From Dendrobium chrysotoxum (lineage: Eukaryota > Streptophyta > Magnoliopsida > Asparagales > Orchidaceae): a DNA stretch of 64,000 nt. Position 1 is the first letter of the stretch, and every line of letters begins with the position of its first letter. This document shows, piece by piece, positions 24,501 through 36,888 of this stretch. The notes under the pieces are model-generated. The model was not told the origin of the DNA and searched no databases. It was given only the letters and a program-made list of their open reading frames with translations. The stretch is from the NCBI GenBank assembly GCA_019925795.1, contig CM034297.1, positions 50,859,941-50,923,940 of the forward strand. The letters are read 5' to 3'. The position numbers and the translations under genes were made by a program.

Positions 24501-27500
24501 TTTAGGATGGCACACTGGTAAAAATACTCTATTACATTACATTAAGTTCATGGAACTGGTTTGGGCTTTCAATGCATCATTATTATAGCTGATATGTGAG
24601 ATGGAACTGCTAGATCTAACCTAATCACTTTTTCACAATCATTTGTGCCTGTTTTCTCTTTACAATTATACTTTTTAGCTGCCTCTGTTAATTGTATACC
24701 TTGTTTCATTGAATATTACTTGTGATAACAAATTCTAATGGCAATCCATTTCAGTTCCGGTGATCTAAGTATTTGCTTGCAACATCTTTATCAAGTTTAC
24801 TATTCAAGAATACTGTAAATTTAGCTTCTTTTCTACTTCATCTGCAAAAGGATGCATGCTATTTCTTTATACTATAAAGGTAGGATGTTTTCTCCATTCT
24901 CAAACACTTTTGAAATGTGCTTTATTTATGTGTGAAGAATTATTTCTGGATAGCATTGTGGTCCTAAAAGTCTGTTTTGTATTTTTTTCGGCATTTGAGT
25001 TTGCATATTGTTCATCTCATTTGTTGAATCATCTTTGAGCAACACATTGGCGACTTTTTGAAATTAGGAATGGCAATTAAAGATAGGTTGTCAGGGAACT
25101 TTGGGATCTGACTTCTCTTCCCCTTATTTTTAGCCTGGTTTGAACTGTTTGGGAAAATTTTAGAGATACTTAAGGATCGCATGGCACTGCTTAGTTAATC
25201 ATTTAGGATTTCAAGTTTTCAGTTGAACCTAGAATCAGGCACCCAACTCACAAAAACATGATCTTTTGTTACTTTTTGATGGGATTGGATTGAATGTGCT
25301 TGGACCAATGAAACTAATCGGGTCTATTTTCCAAGCTAGGCTAATCAATGATAAGAGTAGGCTCTCCAAAAGCTGGGCTAATTAGCTTGATGGTAGAGTG
25401 ATTGCTGTCTAAAAAGCAAAGTTGTCAGAAACCTATCCCAAATGGACCTTGAGTTTTCCCAGCATGTCTCTGTGGGTATTATAGACTCTTTCTCTTTTAA
25501 AAAAGTTGGATATTAGCTCTTTGCAACTACCACAATCTATCATATATGCTTATAACAAGTTGTTTCTCACCACAAAAGTGTCTGAAAAGCAGAAAGAAAG
25601 CTGCAGTCAAATAAGACTGATAGCTATCTAAAAGGCAAAGTTATTAGAAACTTTGTCCCGAGTGGACCTTGAGTTTGCCCACCCTAGATGTCCAGCTTGC
25701 GCATGTCTGCTTCTACTACTTCTTTAATATATCCCGGGGTTTGAATGTCATGAGAATCATATCCCATTCTAATTATGAAAAATAATGTCAAATTCTTGTT
25801 CTTGTGGTATGATTCTACGAACTAATTTATACATAAAATTGTATAATCTCTATCTGAGTTGGTATAACCTGGCTTTGAGCCTTCCGTCAAGCTTTTTGAA
25901 CTTATCTTGATATGGTTGAAAGCCACACACAATCATACAGACGTAAACACAATCACAAGGGTATATATGATTTTTAATGCCATGCCTTCTCAAAATTTTA
26001 CTATTTTGGTCTATTTATTGATTATTACAATATTATATTTTTCTACCCACTGTAAGCATTGTAGCTCTGCCCTTACAAACAAGCACACACACGATGTAGT
26101 CTGTGCAGCTGATAGGAAATACTTGAGTTCGCAAGTAACCCGAAGGGAATACTTGAGTTCGCAAGCAAACCTAGCCCAAATTGGTGCTCCAACAGCAGCG
26201 ATGTTGCTGTCTACAGCAGGAAAATAGCCCAAACAGTAGCAAAACAGTGGAAATACGGAAGAAATCTTGTAGGAAAATCAAGCAAAGACTTGTATTCCAC
26301 TAGATGATGGATAAAAACAACAGACGATACAATAATCTTTAATTTGAGAGGAAGATAATCTCTCCAAAACTCTCTAGCAAAGGCTAGAGCCCAAGCACAA
26401 GACAAGATCCCAAAATTCAGCCAATCTCAAGATAGAAACCCTAATTCCCTCCTAAGCTCCTAATTAACATCCAAGGACAATTACAAAATACCTAAACAGC
26501 CCTTACATTCAAAAATTCCCTCTCAAACTAGTGTTTAAAACCCATTGGGCCCCACAGGGGCTTCCGCCCCCTCCCCTGGCTACTTGCGGTTCCGCCTGGA
26601 GTAAACCAGGACCGGTCCAGCCGGCCCCTCCTGGGCCGGCAAAGGCATAACAACAGCATGCATCAATCAAGTGTTAATAGTTTTAATATATACTCAGAAT
26701 GAGACCTTTCAAATGCCTTGAATGGAGCACTTAATTAGAATTTTTTCTTTGGGTTCTTTCATGAAATGCTTTCTAAGATTTAGTTAATTCTTTTCAGGTA
26801 ATAATATTTTTCCATTTATTTGATCTATAAATGTCTAATAATGATAGCCTTTTCTCAGAAACACCATTCAGTGGAGGATTTTGAGCTTATCAATGTGCAA
26901 GAGCAATCTGCTCAACTGGAGAAGGAACTTATGCTAAAAGAACGGGAAACTCTGGAGGTTCTAAAGGAACTTGAAAGGACTAAAAGAACTGTAGATAGCT
27001 TGAAAATTAGATTGCAGGAAAAATCATCTGAAGTCATTAAATTCCCTGAAACCCACCCAGATGATTTAAAGCTTCATCCTGTCATAGAACCTGAAGGAGA
27101 GATCGCCACTGTTAATTCCAGCCATGCAGTCAAGCAAACAACACAATCTGCTGCATCTATTTTAGCTGGGCTCAGCCAAGCAAAGATGAATCTGAGCAGG
27201 AAAACAGGTGACCTGGCCGACATTCGAGCTTCCATAGACACACTAAACCAAAAATTAGAGGAGGAGAAGGACTTAATCAAGAAGACCCATGAAAACCTTT
27301 CTTCAAAAAGAGCCATTGTTTCTTCTTTAGAAGATGATTTGAAGCAAATGACTTTAAAGCTACAGTTGGCCAATGATGCAAAAGATAAATGTAACGGGGA
27401 TCCTGCAAGCATCTCAGCAGAGATAAAGAATCTAACTTCTGAGAGAGAACATTTTAACCAATCCGTGAAAACGGCCAAGTCAGAAATATCGAGATTAATT

Positions 27501-28370
27501 TCTGAGATTGAACAGACAAAGGTTAGTATAAAGGCTGCTGAAATTAGGTGCTTAGCTGCTAAGAAGATGGAAGAAGCAGCTAAAGCCACTGAAGCCTCTG
27601 CACTTGCTCAGACTAAAGCTCTAATAAACAGCAACAGCTCAACTTCAGGTTTGCAAAACCACCCTTCCGTGGTCCTTCCAATCGAAGAATATATAATCCT
27701 GACTCAGAAAATACAAGAGGCAGATGAAACCTCAAGGAAGAAAATTGAATGTGTTTTGCTTGAGGTCAAAAAAGCAAACCAATCTAAGCTGCAGCTGTGG
27801 TCAAAAATGGAGGAAGCTGAAGTAGATGTGAAAACCAGCAAGAAGTTTCTGGAAGAAGCTATGAACAGTGCAGAGGCTGCGAACAGAGGAAAGCTTGCAG
27901 TTGAAGAAACACTGCGGAGAAGGAGATCCGGGCATGGTCAACGGGGACGCTACATTAATAACTCCACCAAATTTAAGAACTCATATCCTGGTTATCACAA
28001 ACGAGACTCCAGAATGCTCGATCTTAATGGGCTTAATTTGATGAATGATGGTGATAGGACTGGACAAAAGCACACATTGTCTATAGGAGAAATACTAAGC
28101 AGGAAGTTAGTTGGTCCTGGAGATGATGATTATGACACAGAAATACACAAAAGATCAAATGAAGAAGCAAAGGTTTCACTTGGTCAAATACTTAGTAGAA
28201 AACCTGAAGTTTTGTCTCCTCAGAATGGTTGTGGACCTGCTCGCAAGAAGCATCACACAAAGAGGAAGAAATTTGGGTTTGCATTGTTCTCACATCTGTT
28301 GAGAAATGAAAAACTGAAGAACAAGAAGAACAAGAACAGGAAGAGGAAGCAAATTTCCGTTTCTGGGTAA
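18564..28370 (+). CDS. WEB-family coiled-coil protein (WEAK CHLOROPLAST MOVEMENT UNDER BLUE LIGHT-like), two exons
   Basis: Coding exons are 18564-18782 and 26859-28370, about 576 residues. The junction is phase 0: donor CTC|GTGAGT at 18783 and acceptor TTTTCTCAG|AAACACC. Exon 1 carries the family signature AEVDTSAPFESVKEAVDRFG. Exon 2 opens KHHSVEDFEL and encodes long heptad coiled coil (ELMLKERETLEVLKELERTK and on, to about residue 430). A basic C-terminal tail follows, with two related motifs, LSIGEILSRKL and VSLGQILSRKP. WEB/PMI proteins (DUF827) act in the cytoplasm in chloroplast photorelocation; many members, probably this one, have no tested role. The second ATG at residue 10 is an alternative start. 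The frame is intact, so the gene is likely functional despite its 8.1-kb intron. The 3' UTR probably runs to about 28560. Confidence 0.85.
19090..20850 (-). mobile_element. Old RTE-type LINE relic
   Basis: The start (CCCAACTATTTGGGGTTGG at about 19118) is the inverse of the 3' end of a second plant RTE family, different from the CCACTACGTGGGG family elsewhere in the window. The following sequence keeps the rhythm of the antisense reverse transcriptase (for example 20260-20300 and 20540-20700 parallel 17000-17500) but has many stops and indels. No usable frame remains. This is by reading, not alignment. Confidence 0.5.
21280..22640 (+). repeat. Decayed tandem array, unit about 130 bp
   Basis: A motif of the form CTTGGTTGTTC..TAATAGGAGGGGAGATTG recurs near 21290, 21431, 21550, 21694, 21831, 21935, 22063, 22193, 22308 and 22509. 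Spacings run from about 104 to 201 bp with a mean near 130. Between the motifs, fragments such as ATTGGC, GTTGG and GATGAT repeat in the same order. The units have diverged strongly. A 60-bp T-rich insertion lies at 22380-22425. The array could be an old satellite or the interior of an element. Confidence 0.6.
22900..23307 (-). mobile_element. RTE LINE 3' fragment
   Basis: The minus strand reads the C-terminal RT region (RQSCLRWFGHIKYWPSNDLV, then DLIYVKRGRGRPEKTW) and the CCCCACGTAGTGGGATAAAGG end followed by ATGTTGTTGTTGT. The frame is broken. ATGCTTGTTT occurs in both flanks (about 22886 and 23310), an imperfect target duplication. Confidence 0.8.
23640..24000 (-). mobile_element. Possible further piece of the old RTE relic
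   Basis: The sequence looks like a degraded antisense continuation of the relic at 19090-20850 (for example the stretch on closing lists of CTTTCTATCTCCTCACTCTAC). If so, the material between them (20850-23640) was inserted later. Weak evidence. Confidence 0.3.
24204..24506. repeat. Tandem duplication of a 143-bp unit
   Basis: 24204-24346 and 24363-24506 are nearly identical, both starting GGGTAGCAGG and ending TTTATATGTTTAGG, with a 16-bp spacer. Only a few substitutions separate them, so the duplication is recent compared with the rest of the intron. Confidence 0.85.
25380..25500 (+). mobile_element. tRNA-derived SINE-like unit
   Basis: TAGCTTGATGGTAGAGTG (about 25390) matches a Pol III box A. 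CTTGAGTTTTCCCAGCATG (about 25450) looks like a decayed box B region, followed by GTGGGTATTATAGACTC, a tail seen in plant SINEs. A partial related unit sits at about 25610-25700 (CTATCTAAAAGGCAAAGTTA, then GTGGACCTTGAG). Family call is tentative. Confidence 0.5.
25910..26655 (-). mobile_element. LTR-like block, probably a solo LTR
   Basis: On the minus strand the block starts TGTTGTTATGCCTTTGCC, has a GC-rich 5' part, then GGAGAGATTATCTTCCTCTC and a TTG/T-rich part, in the style of copia LTRs. A 20-bp unit (AATACTTGAGTTCGCAAG) is repeated in tandem at about 26119 and 26150. No internal coding region adjoins it. The far boundary and target duplication are not resolved. Confidence 0.4.
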
Positions 28371-28631
28371 TTTTGGATGGATGATAAGTAGGCATCTACA
28401 TCTCTTTCTGATATTTTAGTTTTGTATCGGACATTGTTCTTGTTGCCAAGCTCCCCACTTGTTAAATATTAAGTTATTAACAAATCTTCTGATGGCTGTA
28501 AAATGTGTGTTTTTACACTGGTTGTATATAGTTTTGAAAATCTAAGCTTTCTTCTTACAGAAGCTATCATGATGACTTCTCTGTTAAGTTGAAGAAGAAA
28601 TTGATAGATTTGCTACTATTGTAGTATTGGT

Positions 28632-28950
28632 TGTGATATATCATCAAAAAATTATCTTGGTCGGGCACTAATCTTGAGGCAGAATCAAGTTGGAAACTTC
28701 CGAAATTAAAATTGGGATTATTCGAACTCCGATTTCAGCAAACTTACAGTCGAACTGCTCGTCTCAGAAATACGAGCCCAATGACACGAAGCACATTTGG
28801 AAGGTTCAAGCCATAATTTGGATTACCAAATGGTTTCCAAACATGACATGCTTATATTTGAATTGAGTGGCTCGACGAGATGAATCCAACGAGCCCAAGA
28901 TCGCTAAATTCTGATATCATTAAGACATTCAAATATCCAATAAACGGTCC
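28632..28950 (+). repeat. Repeat family R, copy 2
   Basis: This copy is in the opposite orientation to copy 1. It begins TGATATATCATCAAAAAATT and keeps GGCTCGACGAGATGAATCC and AAATTCTGATATCATTAAG. It lacks about 50 bp present in copies 1 and 3 (the segment around CATTTGAGCTTGGATTGAG in copy 1). Beyond it, TTTATAAATAGACC at about 29046 looks like a TATA box, so this may be the start of an LTR. Confidence 0.7.
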
Positions 28951-29199
28951 ACGATCAAGGGATTCAACATCGGCCGTTCATTCAAGCCACTCTCAATTTA
29001 CTCTTGATCTTTTTTCTATTTACTGGCCATGTCATTCTAGAAAATTTATAAATAGACCTCTCATTTCTCATGAAAAGGGACCCCCAAGCAAGGAAGCAAG
29101 AAAAGAGATTGGAGATCGCTCTTGCCACTTAGCTCCTCCACGACCATCGCCCGGACTTTCGCCTGACCATCGCCTGATGTCAGGCTTCCGCCGGACCAC

Positions 29200-29630
29200 C
29201 GACTGACACTGATTTTCCACTAGATGACATCGATTTTCTACCAGACCACCAACTGACGCCCGAACATCTACCGGACCACTGACTGCCACCCTAACTTTTG
29301 CCGAACCACCGACTACAGTCCTTCTGACCCTTGTCACCAGATAATGGTCTTTCCGACCTCTAACACCCGTCGACTACAGTCCTCCGACCTATATCGTCAA
29401 ACAAAAGTCCTATCGACCTCTGTCACCATACTACGGTCTTTTCCGACCACCAACGCCCATTGATCACTGTCCTTCCGACCTCTGTCGCCAGATAACGGTC
29501 CTTCCGACCTCTGTCGCCCACGGACTATAGTCCCGTCGACCACCGTCACCCGACTACTCGACTACGGTCTTTCCGACCACCATCACCTGAATACGGTCTT
29601 TCCGACCTCCGTCGCCAGCGGACTATGTTT
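29200..29630. repeat. GC-rich minisatellite
   Basis: Units of about 33-40 bp of the form ACGGTCTTTCCGACCTCTGTCGCCAG are repeated about ten times with substitutions and small indels. It directly follows the R copy 2/TATA block, so it may belong to the transcribed part of the same LTR. The open frame on the minus strand at 29068-29337 is a product of the repeat. Confidence 0.75.
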
Positions 29631-29639
29631 CTGCTAACC

Positions 29640-32600
29640 AAACGAACATATCAATTCTGATTCTTCTAATGTCCATCATGTAATGCACTCTGTATGATGT
29701 ATATTTGCTACATCAAAACAATGCCTTCCCTCCAAAGAAGGGCCTCATTTGTAATCAACTGCAAACAATACTGGATTCCTTCAAACTAGACCATGCCCTG
29801 TGGTTTTTCCCCCCTTTTCAAGGGTTTTTTATATAAAAACTCTGGTATTTCTTATGAATGCAACACACTCTCTCCTTTATCTGATTGTGTGCTGGATCTT
29901 CATATAAAGCTAAGATATTAATTTTTATACTTCTCTATCACTGTGAATATCCCAGGATGTAGTTGAAAAGAAATCTCATAAAAAGTCAATGCAGAGTTAG
30001 CTTCTAAGCTGTGAAAAATATTTTGGATAAAAATTTTTGTAGTAGATGCACATTTGATAGGGAGTAACACACTTACACAGACTAGAGTAAATTATGTAGA
30101 GCTTCACCTTTTGGCACTTATGAGTTGAGGTGCTCTTTAGGTTGCCACATAGAGAGGTAAAGCTCCTAAGTGATACATGAAGAATAAAACTCCTTCCTAC
30201 AATTTATCTTTCCAAATATATTATGTAGGTTTTGTCATATTGTAAAATTTTTCAAGATATTTGATTTTATGGTTTTTAGAGGGAATATTCTTAAGAATCT
30301 TGTATTTTTATGAGATATTTGAGAAAATATTTATTGCATGTGAAATTACAAGACTTTTCATATTTATATATTCTCTCATCTATAAATATCACCCCTTGCA
30401 TCAAGAAGCTCAAGCAAAGAGAAGTTCTTGAGCAAATCTTGAGTGCTTCAAGATAAGAAGATCAATGTGAAGCATTTTTTTTTTTCCCACCAAAAACAAC
30501 AAAAAGCTGCAAGATTTCTCTCCAATTTGTGAAAACAATAAGGAGATTTGTCTTTCTTCCTATATTTTCATCAAAGTGGTGATATTTATTCTATCTCCCA
30601 ACATATTAAGAAATTTTACATATTCCTTAATACTTATAAAAATATTTTGATCTCTATATAGATGACTCATAGAAAAAATATAAATTTTGATGTTTTTTTT
30701 TTCTTTATGTGTTTGACCACATATGTAACCCAGTATATTTATTGTTGTGGATAAAGTAATTTCGTTATTCTAGATACAAAAAATAGTTTTCATCACAAAA
30801 AATAATAAAAAGTAGTGAGAAAGCAGCCATAAGTTATTAGCCAAATGAAATTATAATTATTATCTAAAAAGCAAAGAAGCAAAAAAAAATTATCCCAAAC
30901 ACACTCTTAATTTCTGTGACAGATTTATCTGATGAAATTTGAGTGAGCTCTATTTGACTCAGAATTATTAATTAATAGATTATTTGGAAATTCATTAATC
31001 AGACACGGATCTTTATCATGAAATTTTTAGGATTGACTAAGTTTAGCAAAAATAGGCAAATTAATTTTTTGGACAAGAAAAATTCAAAAATACTAAAAGT
31101 GATCTGATCCAATTCTAAATATGTCAAATCAAGTACTTTAAGCACAATTAGAAAATTTGTGATGTTGATTAGAGGGTCAAATTATAGCCAAAATTTGTGT
31201 GCATATAGTCAAAATAAGCAGCTTGATAAGAGAAATCTAATGAACTCAAGAACACTCAATTCTGAGGCCATTAGGGCACTTAAATATTAAAAGAATAATT
31301 TATAATCAAATAAATCAATAAAGGCCGACTGATTAGCTAAATTTATTAAAATTGTTTCTTAGGATTTGAACAAGAAATAAATAAAGTTAAAATAATCTTA
31401 TCAAAATTTAGATAAATAAATTTAAAAAATTTTTGAATTTAACTATGATAAATTTAAAAATTATCTTGAGTTTTTATAGTGATATAAAATGTTGTAATTG
31501 TCCTTCTTCATTCTCTTAGATCATACAATAATTACTATGTAGATTTAAAAGAACAAAATTTTTAAGATTAAAATATTTATGTGAAATTTGAATGCATGCA
31601 ATTGAAATTTTTTTAATTTTTAATTATAATAAGCCTGAAAATTATTGAACTTATTTTAGATTAGATGTAATGCACATTTAATTAATTTTTCACTCAATTT
31701 AAAATAAATTAAAAAATTTTGACCAAAATTTATTCAGAATATTCTAAGCAAAATTTTTTCTCATGTTACTAAGGCATTATTTGGAATAACTTTTTTAATG
31801 TTTTCTAAAATAATTTTTTAGTACAAAAATTTTTAGTTCAAGAAATTTTTTTTGCTAAGAAGTTATTTTAAAAAACAGTAAAAAAAGTTGTCTCAAATAA
31901 AAACTAATATGCAAGAATTTGTTGTCTCTGTAATATTTTATTATGATGCTATCCGTCTGTTAACCCAACGATTGACTTTGACAGAGTAAATTCACGTGGC
32001 AAAAGCAAAGGGTTTAGCTAGTCGAGAGTTTGCGTTCGGGCACAGATGAGGCGGGGCAGGTCGAGTTCTGGGCTCAGATGGATGGGTCTGGTCGGGACGC
32101 GAGAGGGATGAGTCGATTGCGAGTCGGAAGCTGATCGAAAGTTTGCATTCGTGCAGAGGTAGGATAGGTCTAGCCCTTGCGACGCCAAGGCAAGTCGTTA
32201 CCTTTCTTAACGACTAACTCTATTTAATTTAATTTTCCCTAAATTATTTCGATTCATGATTTTATATTGCAGTTCAATTATATTATTGTTCAATTTATAG
32301 TTCAATTAATTAAATTAATAAATTAGAAGGAAAGGGCAAGTCGTTTAAAAAGGCATGTCGTTTCCTTTAATACCAGTATAAATGCACGTGCACATAGTTC
32401 ACGTTGCTAGAATTTTAAAAATAAATGAAAATATAATAAAAATATGATTATGTTAGACTATAATTGTGATAAAATATTAAAAAAAAAACCCTTAGAAATA
32501 TATTAATTTATAATCATAAAATAATTTAAAAAATATTTGAGATATAATGCACATAATATATTCTTAATCTTATTTGAATTTTGAAACAAACAAGAAATTT

Positions 32601-33044
32601 TTTTCATCTTTGAGGATAACGGTGTTATGAGTTGTCATGGTTGTCTATTTGAAACCAAAAAATGGCTATATGGATACAAATTTTATTGAATTCATGCAAA
32701 TTAAGAAATAATTTTGTAGCATTTGGTGATATGATAGGCCTATCTATCAAGTCATTAGCTTGTTTTATTAAATTAGCTTGCAACTTATATGATAGTTATT
32801 TTCTTAAAAACAATAATCAAGGTAAATACGCATTAGGTTGTGGGAGTACAAATTATTGATTTGATAAATAGAAATTTAAATAGTTATTTAAGCCAGTAGA
32901 AATGCAAAAGAAAAAAAATAATAGAATATTTGTAATAAATAATGATTTTTTTTAATAAAACAGTTGCACGAAGCTAAAGTAGGGGAAAAAAGGCACTTGA
33001 TAATATTCTTGCTCAAATAGTTCCTCATGCTATAATTCATAATG
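29640..33044. other. AT-rich intergenic sequence
   Basis: No supported gene. A GC-richer patch at about 31980-32190 (around GGCGGGGCAGGTCGAGTTC) stands out but I cannot name it. Sequence at 31772-31910 looks like a small AT-rich foldback (AAGGCATTATTTGGAATAAC to its rough inverse). Confidence 0.35.
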
Positions 33045-33347
33045 AGTTTATTGAACGTCAACAACATACAACAAGAACATCAAGCCTTTTTTCCACTATG
33101 TGGGGTTAATCCTTTTTCTCCATTGTGTCCTGTTTAGAATTAAATTCTCATTTAAATCTAATAAACAAAGATCATTTCTAATATTTAGGCCTACTTTTAC
33201 TTTTCTTAACATAAGCCAAATATAATACTTCTACTCTCCTAACTGGGTCATTAGAAGGCCGCTATTTTATGTTACCAAACCATCTAAGTCGACTCTCTTT
33301 AATCTTATCTGTCAGTGGAGCTTCTCCAACCAATTTATTAAACATCA
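33045..33347 (-). mobile_element. Old RTE LINE 3' fragment with diverged target duplication
   Basis: 33061-33331 is the 3' end of the same RTE family (CCACTATGTGGGG box, TTTATGTTACCAAACCATC). The flanks AGTTTATTGAACGTCA (33045-33060) and AATTTATTAAACATCA (33332-33347) match at 13 of 16 positions. All three differences are G versus A, as expected of old methylated DNA. Confidence 0.8.
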
Positions 33348-36300
33348 TTTCTCATTTATATCAATCAATTATGACAAATAGATTTTCTAAAGCCAATCTA
33401 CTAGCTATATCTAAATTAGCAAAGCATTTGATATAAGTAGGAGAGACAAAAATGAAAGATAACAGTCAATCCACAAATTTTGAACAATTTGAATAACTTT
33501 ATGAAAGAAAATGGAATTGATTCGAGCTAAAATGAAAATTAGAATTTAATTGGAGAAAATATAAGAAAGACTTCAATGGGATATACAATCAAAATACAAA
33601 ATTGAGTATATATAATATTCTTATCTCATAAAAAATCATATCTCAATGATGTTTGATCATATAAAAAATGAACTATTTATCATCTCATATACATCTAAAG
33701 AATATACACAAAGTTAATCAGTAGCCCAATCGAACTCTTATAATGACCTACTTGAAAATATAGAAATGTAATCCTTTTTTTTTTGTCTCAATCTTTGTTT
33801 GCCAAATAAATTTGAATCTAATACATCACATATAAAATTCATATTTAAGCTAAAATCTCAATCCATATCTTTGTCTTTATATGTTATAACAATTATTAGA
33901 CTGTAATAGTTTAAACAGAAATGACTTTGAAAGAAAACAATCACATAAATAAATCTGTAAAACACAGGCCTATTCAAGAACAATAATTCAAGAAATAAGC
34001 CAATAAGTGATATTGATAAACCATCACACACTTAAAATATAAAACAGGAGCAACAAAAAGATAAAAAATGTGCCTTTAAATAACTAAAAAAAGAGAAAAA
34101 TTTATAATTTATAGCCTACACTTTTCAAATACATTTCTTTATAGTTTGGTTGCATAACTCCAAAGGAAGAATATACAACTTGTTCTTGGAGGCCTTATGT
34201 TTGGTTACAATTTTTTTAACCTTTGTTTAACAACCTTAAGCTTCGTCCAAAAGAAACATTTAGAGTTAGCATCTATAAAAGAGTTATGAAATTGTTAAAG
34301 ACATCAAAACCCACATAATTGGTTAAATAATTGAATCTATGCTTTATAACAAAGTTAAAAAAAAAAATATGAGGGTGGTCCAAATTAAGAGAAGAAAGTT
34401 TTAAAATTAATATGAAAAAAGATCAAACCCGTAAGGGATTAACTAAAACAATTTCCAATTTTGATCTAAAAGGATAGCCCATTTGATTGTTTAACCATTA
34501 ATAATAAAGGTTAAGAAAAGGGAGCTTTGGAAGACTTGTATTAAAACTGTAATACTGAAATAACTAAACATGGATTAAAATGGTCAAAAGTCGCATTCTT
34601 TATCTTCAAGACAAAAATACAGTCATATTTATATGGTCATTATTTTGAATAGCATGAAGAAATTCACTTAATCATGGCTATAAACAATCTAATCTAACAA
34701 ATTCAAGATAAGCATAAAGTTATTCAATTTGATCTCAAGTTCATATTAGGCTAGTTTGATCTAAGTTCAATCTCAGCTAAAAATCAATTTAAGTATCAGA
34801 TTATTTTTATTTTTTCTTTAATTAATAGGCCTAGGCTCAACCTAGCAAATTAAGTTAAGCTATTCTACTATATAAAGTCATCAGTCGCTAACTTTCATTA
34901 TAATTTTATTGTTAAAGCCTATTTATAGATAAAAAAAGAAGCGTGATATTTATAGATTAAAAAGAAGCATAATATTTATGCTACTATATATAAATTCTCA
35001 TTTTTCAACCAATCATACACAAAAATATTAATTTTCTAAAATTGGTACTAGAGAGAGTTTGGCATGACTAACAAAATCAATGTTAAGGGTAAAGAGTGCG
35101 GAGAAGAAACATGATTGACAATATTTATAAAATACAAATGCCAAATGCACTAACAAAAATAAAGAGACATGCGACATTTAATACTAAAAGATAAAACCAT
35201 TTTCTCTCCATTCCCTACAATCACAATTTCTCTCATCATCATAGAAAAAAGCAAAAACAAGAACGGTCATATGACAATGAATCCATGATATTGGACAAGT
35301 AGAAAAGCTTTGCTACTCACGAACCCATGTTAGTTGTGGTTGCCTAACAAACTCTAGGCCTTCCAAATATGTCATACCATAGAAAACATAGAAATATTCC
35401 ATAACAGCCATTAGCAACCAAAGGCTGCATTCATCATCATCATCACCAACTACATCTGAACTTTTTACTCATAAAAGAAATAATCACAACACACAACTAA
35501 ATGTTATGTTTATGGCACAAATCTTGATAACTTCCATATCATTAGGAATTGCAATTCATGGTGAAAATGAGTAGGATTGCTATATAAAAATTAAAAATAT
35601 TATCACCTTCAATGTAGTTCCATTTTTCCTTTTCATAGGGAGAGATCATGAGAATACATCAGCAAGCATAAAAATTATAATGGAGACATGCAATTGAACT
35701 TAAATGATAATTAACAAGAGGATTAAGTGTAATCTAGTTTGCAAGTAAGAAATTGAGCATTTGTTTATAACTATCAATAAATGCATTAGGAATCTTCTAA
35801 TATTGCATTAAACACAAAACCTGAGATCTATCACTAACTAATTTTCTTTGATATTAAAATTATTTATAGAATACCATCATATAAATTATAATTCAAATTA
35901 AAGAAGCAGCAATAGTTCCTTGTTACGAACCAAAACATGAATAACAATCCCATCATGTGAAATACACTTCATCTCTCTTAATCTCCTCTCAATTTCAAAT
36001 ATAAGGTAATTTGTCCTTTTTCTACCTCTTTCTCTCCCTCTCATCTATAAATGTTGTCTTATTTTTTCCCTTATGCAACTCCATTCAATATGAGAGAAAA
36101 AGAGAGGATGTGTATTCACTTCAACCGAGTAGCAAACTTCATAGGGACGTCTAATATCTTGATGTACTAACTTTTTTGTTTCTCACTGTTTTCACAGCTC
36201 TACTCACCCAAGCCCATGGATTTGAAGAGGTGTCTTCAATTTGTTGAATGAGGGAGAAATTAAAAAGTTAGAGGAAGAGGTGTTAGATAAGTTGAAGTGG

Positions 36301-36888
36301 GGAGAAGAGGCGGTTGGGGATTTGAAGGGGTTTCTTTGACTTGTTGAATGACTGAGCTGATTGCAAGAAGAGGCATTAAATAAAATTAAAATAATGATCA
36401 AAGAATGTGTATCTTACGTATCTAAATAGACTCTTGGAACAAATAACTACACAAATCTTATGCTTCCTTGCCAGAACCTACAACTACAATATATTGTTCA
36501 AGAAGGTGCAAATTCATTTATTTTTTCACTTCAAATTAGGTTAAATTGCACCTAAAACATGTCAATGTGCCAATAAACCATATATGTTTTTATAACTAAA
36601 CACCCACCAACATTAATTCTCTATATTATGTTTCTCTTCATTAAATAATTTGAGCACTCTTATATTCAATAAGAGTGAAAAAAGATACATTAGGATATTA
36701 CGGATACATCATAATAATTTACTAGAAGACTGACACAATAAACAGAAGTGTACCAATTGTTGAGATCTAAAGACAAAAAGGAACCAAAACTACCACAAAT
36801 AGTTCATTGAGAGAAGAATTGAAATTATGGAGAACCTACCATTTACAGACTTATCTATTCTCATTTGAAAACATATCAGATTTCAGAG
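33348..36888. other. AT-rich intergenic sequence
   Basis: No supported coding region or recognisable element in this 3.5 kb. Confidence 0.35.

Larger units (their letters stand above)
18783..26858 (+). other. 8.1-kb intron of the WEB-family gene, filled with repeats
   Basis: Boundaries are GTGAGT at 18783 and TTTTCTCAG ending at 26858. The intron holds an old RTE relic (19090-20850, perhaps continuing at 23640-24000), a decayed tandem array (21280-22640), a younger RTE fragment (22900-23307), a duplicated 143-bp unit (24204-24506), a SINE-like unit (25380-25500) and an LTR-like block (25910-26655). No internal exon was seen, though a small one cannot be excluded. Confidence 0.75.

Noticed and set aside
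27074..27589. 171-codon minus-strand frame inside WEB exon 2
   Set aside because: It is antisense to a clear coiled-coil coding exon, and such exons commonly give open antisense frames.
29068..29337. Open frames over the GC-rich minisatellite
   Set aside because: They only translate the repeat unit and have no domain.
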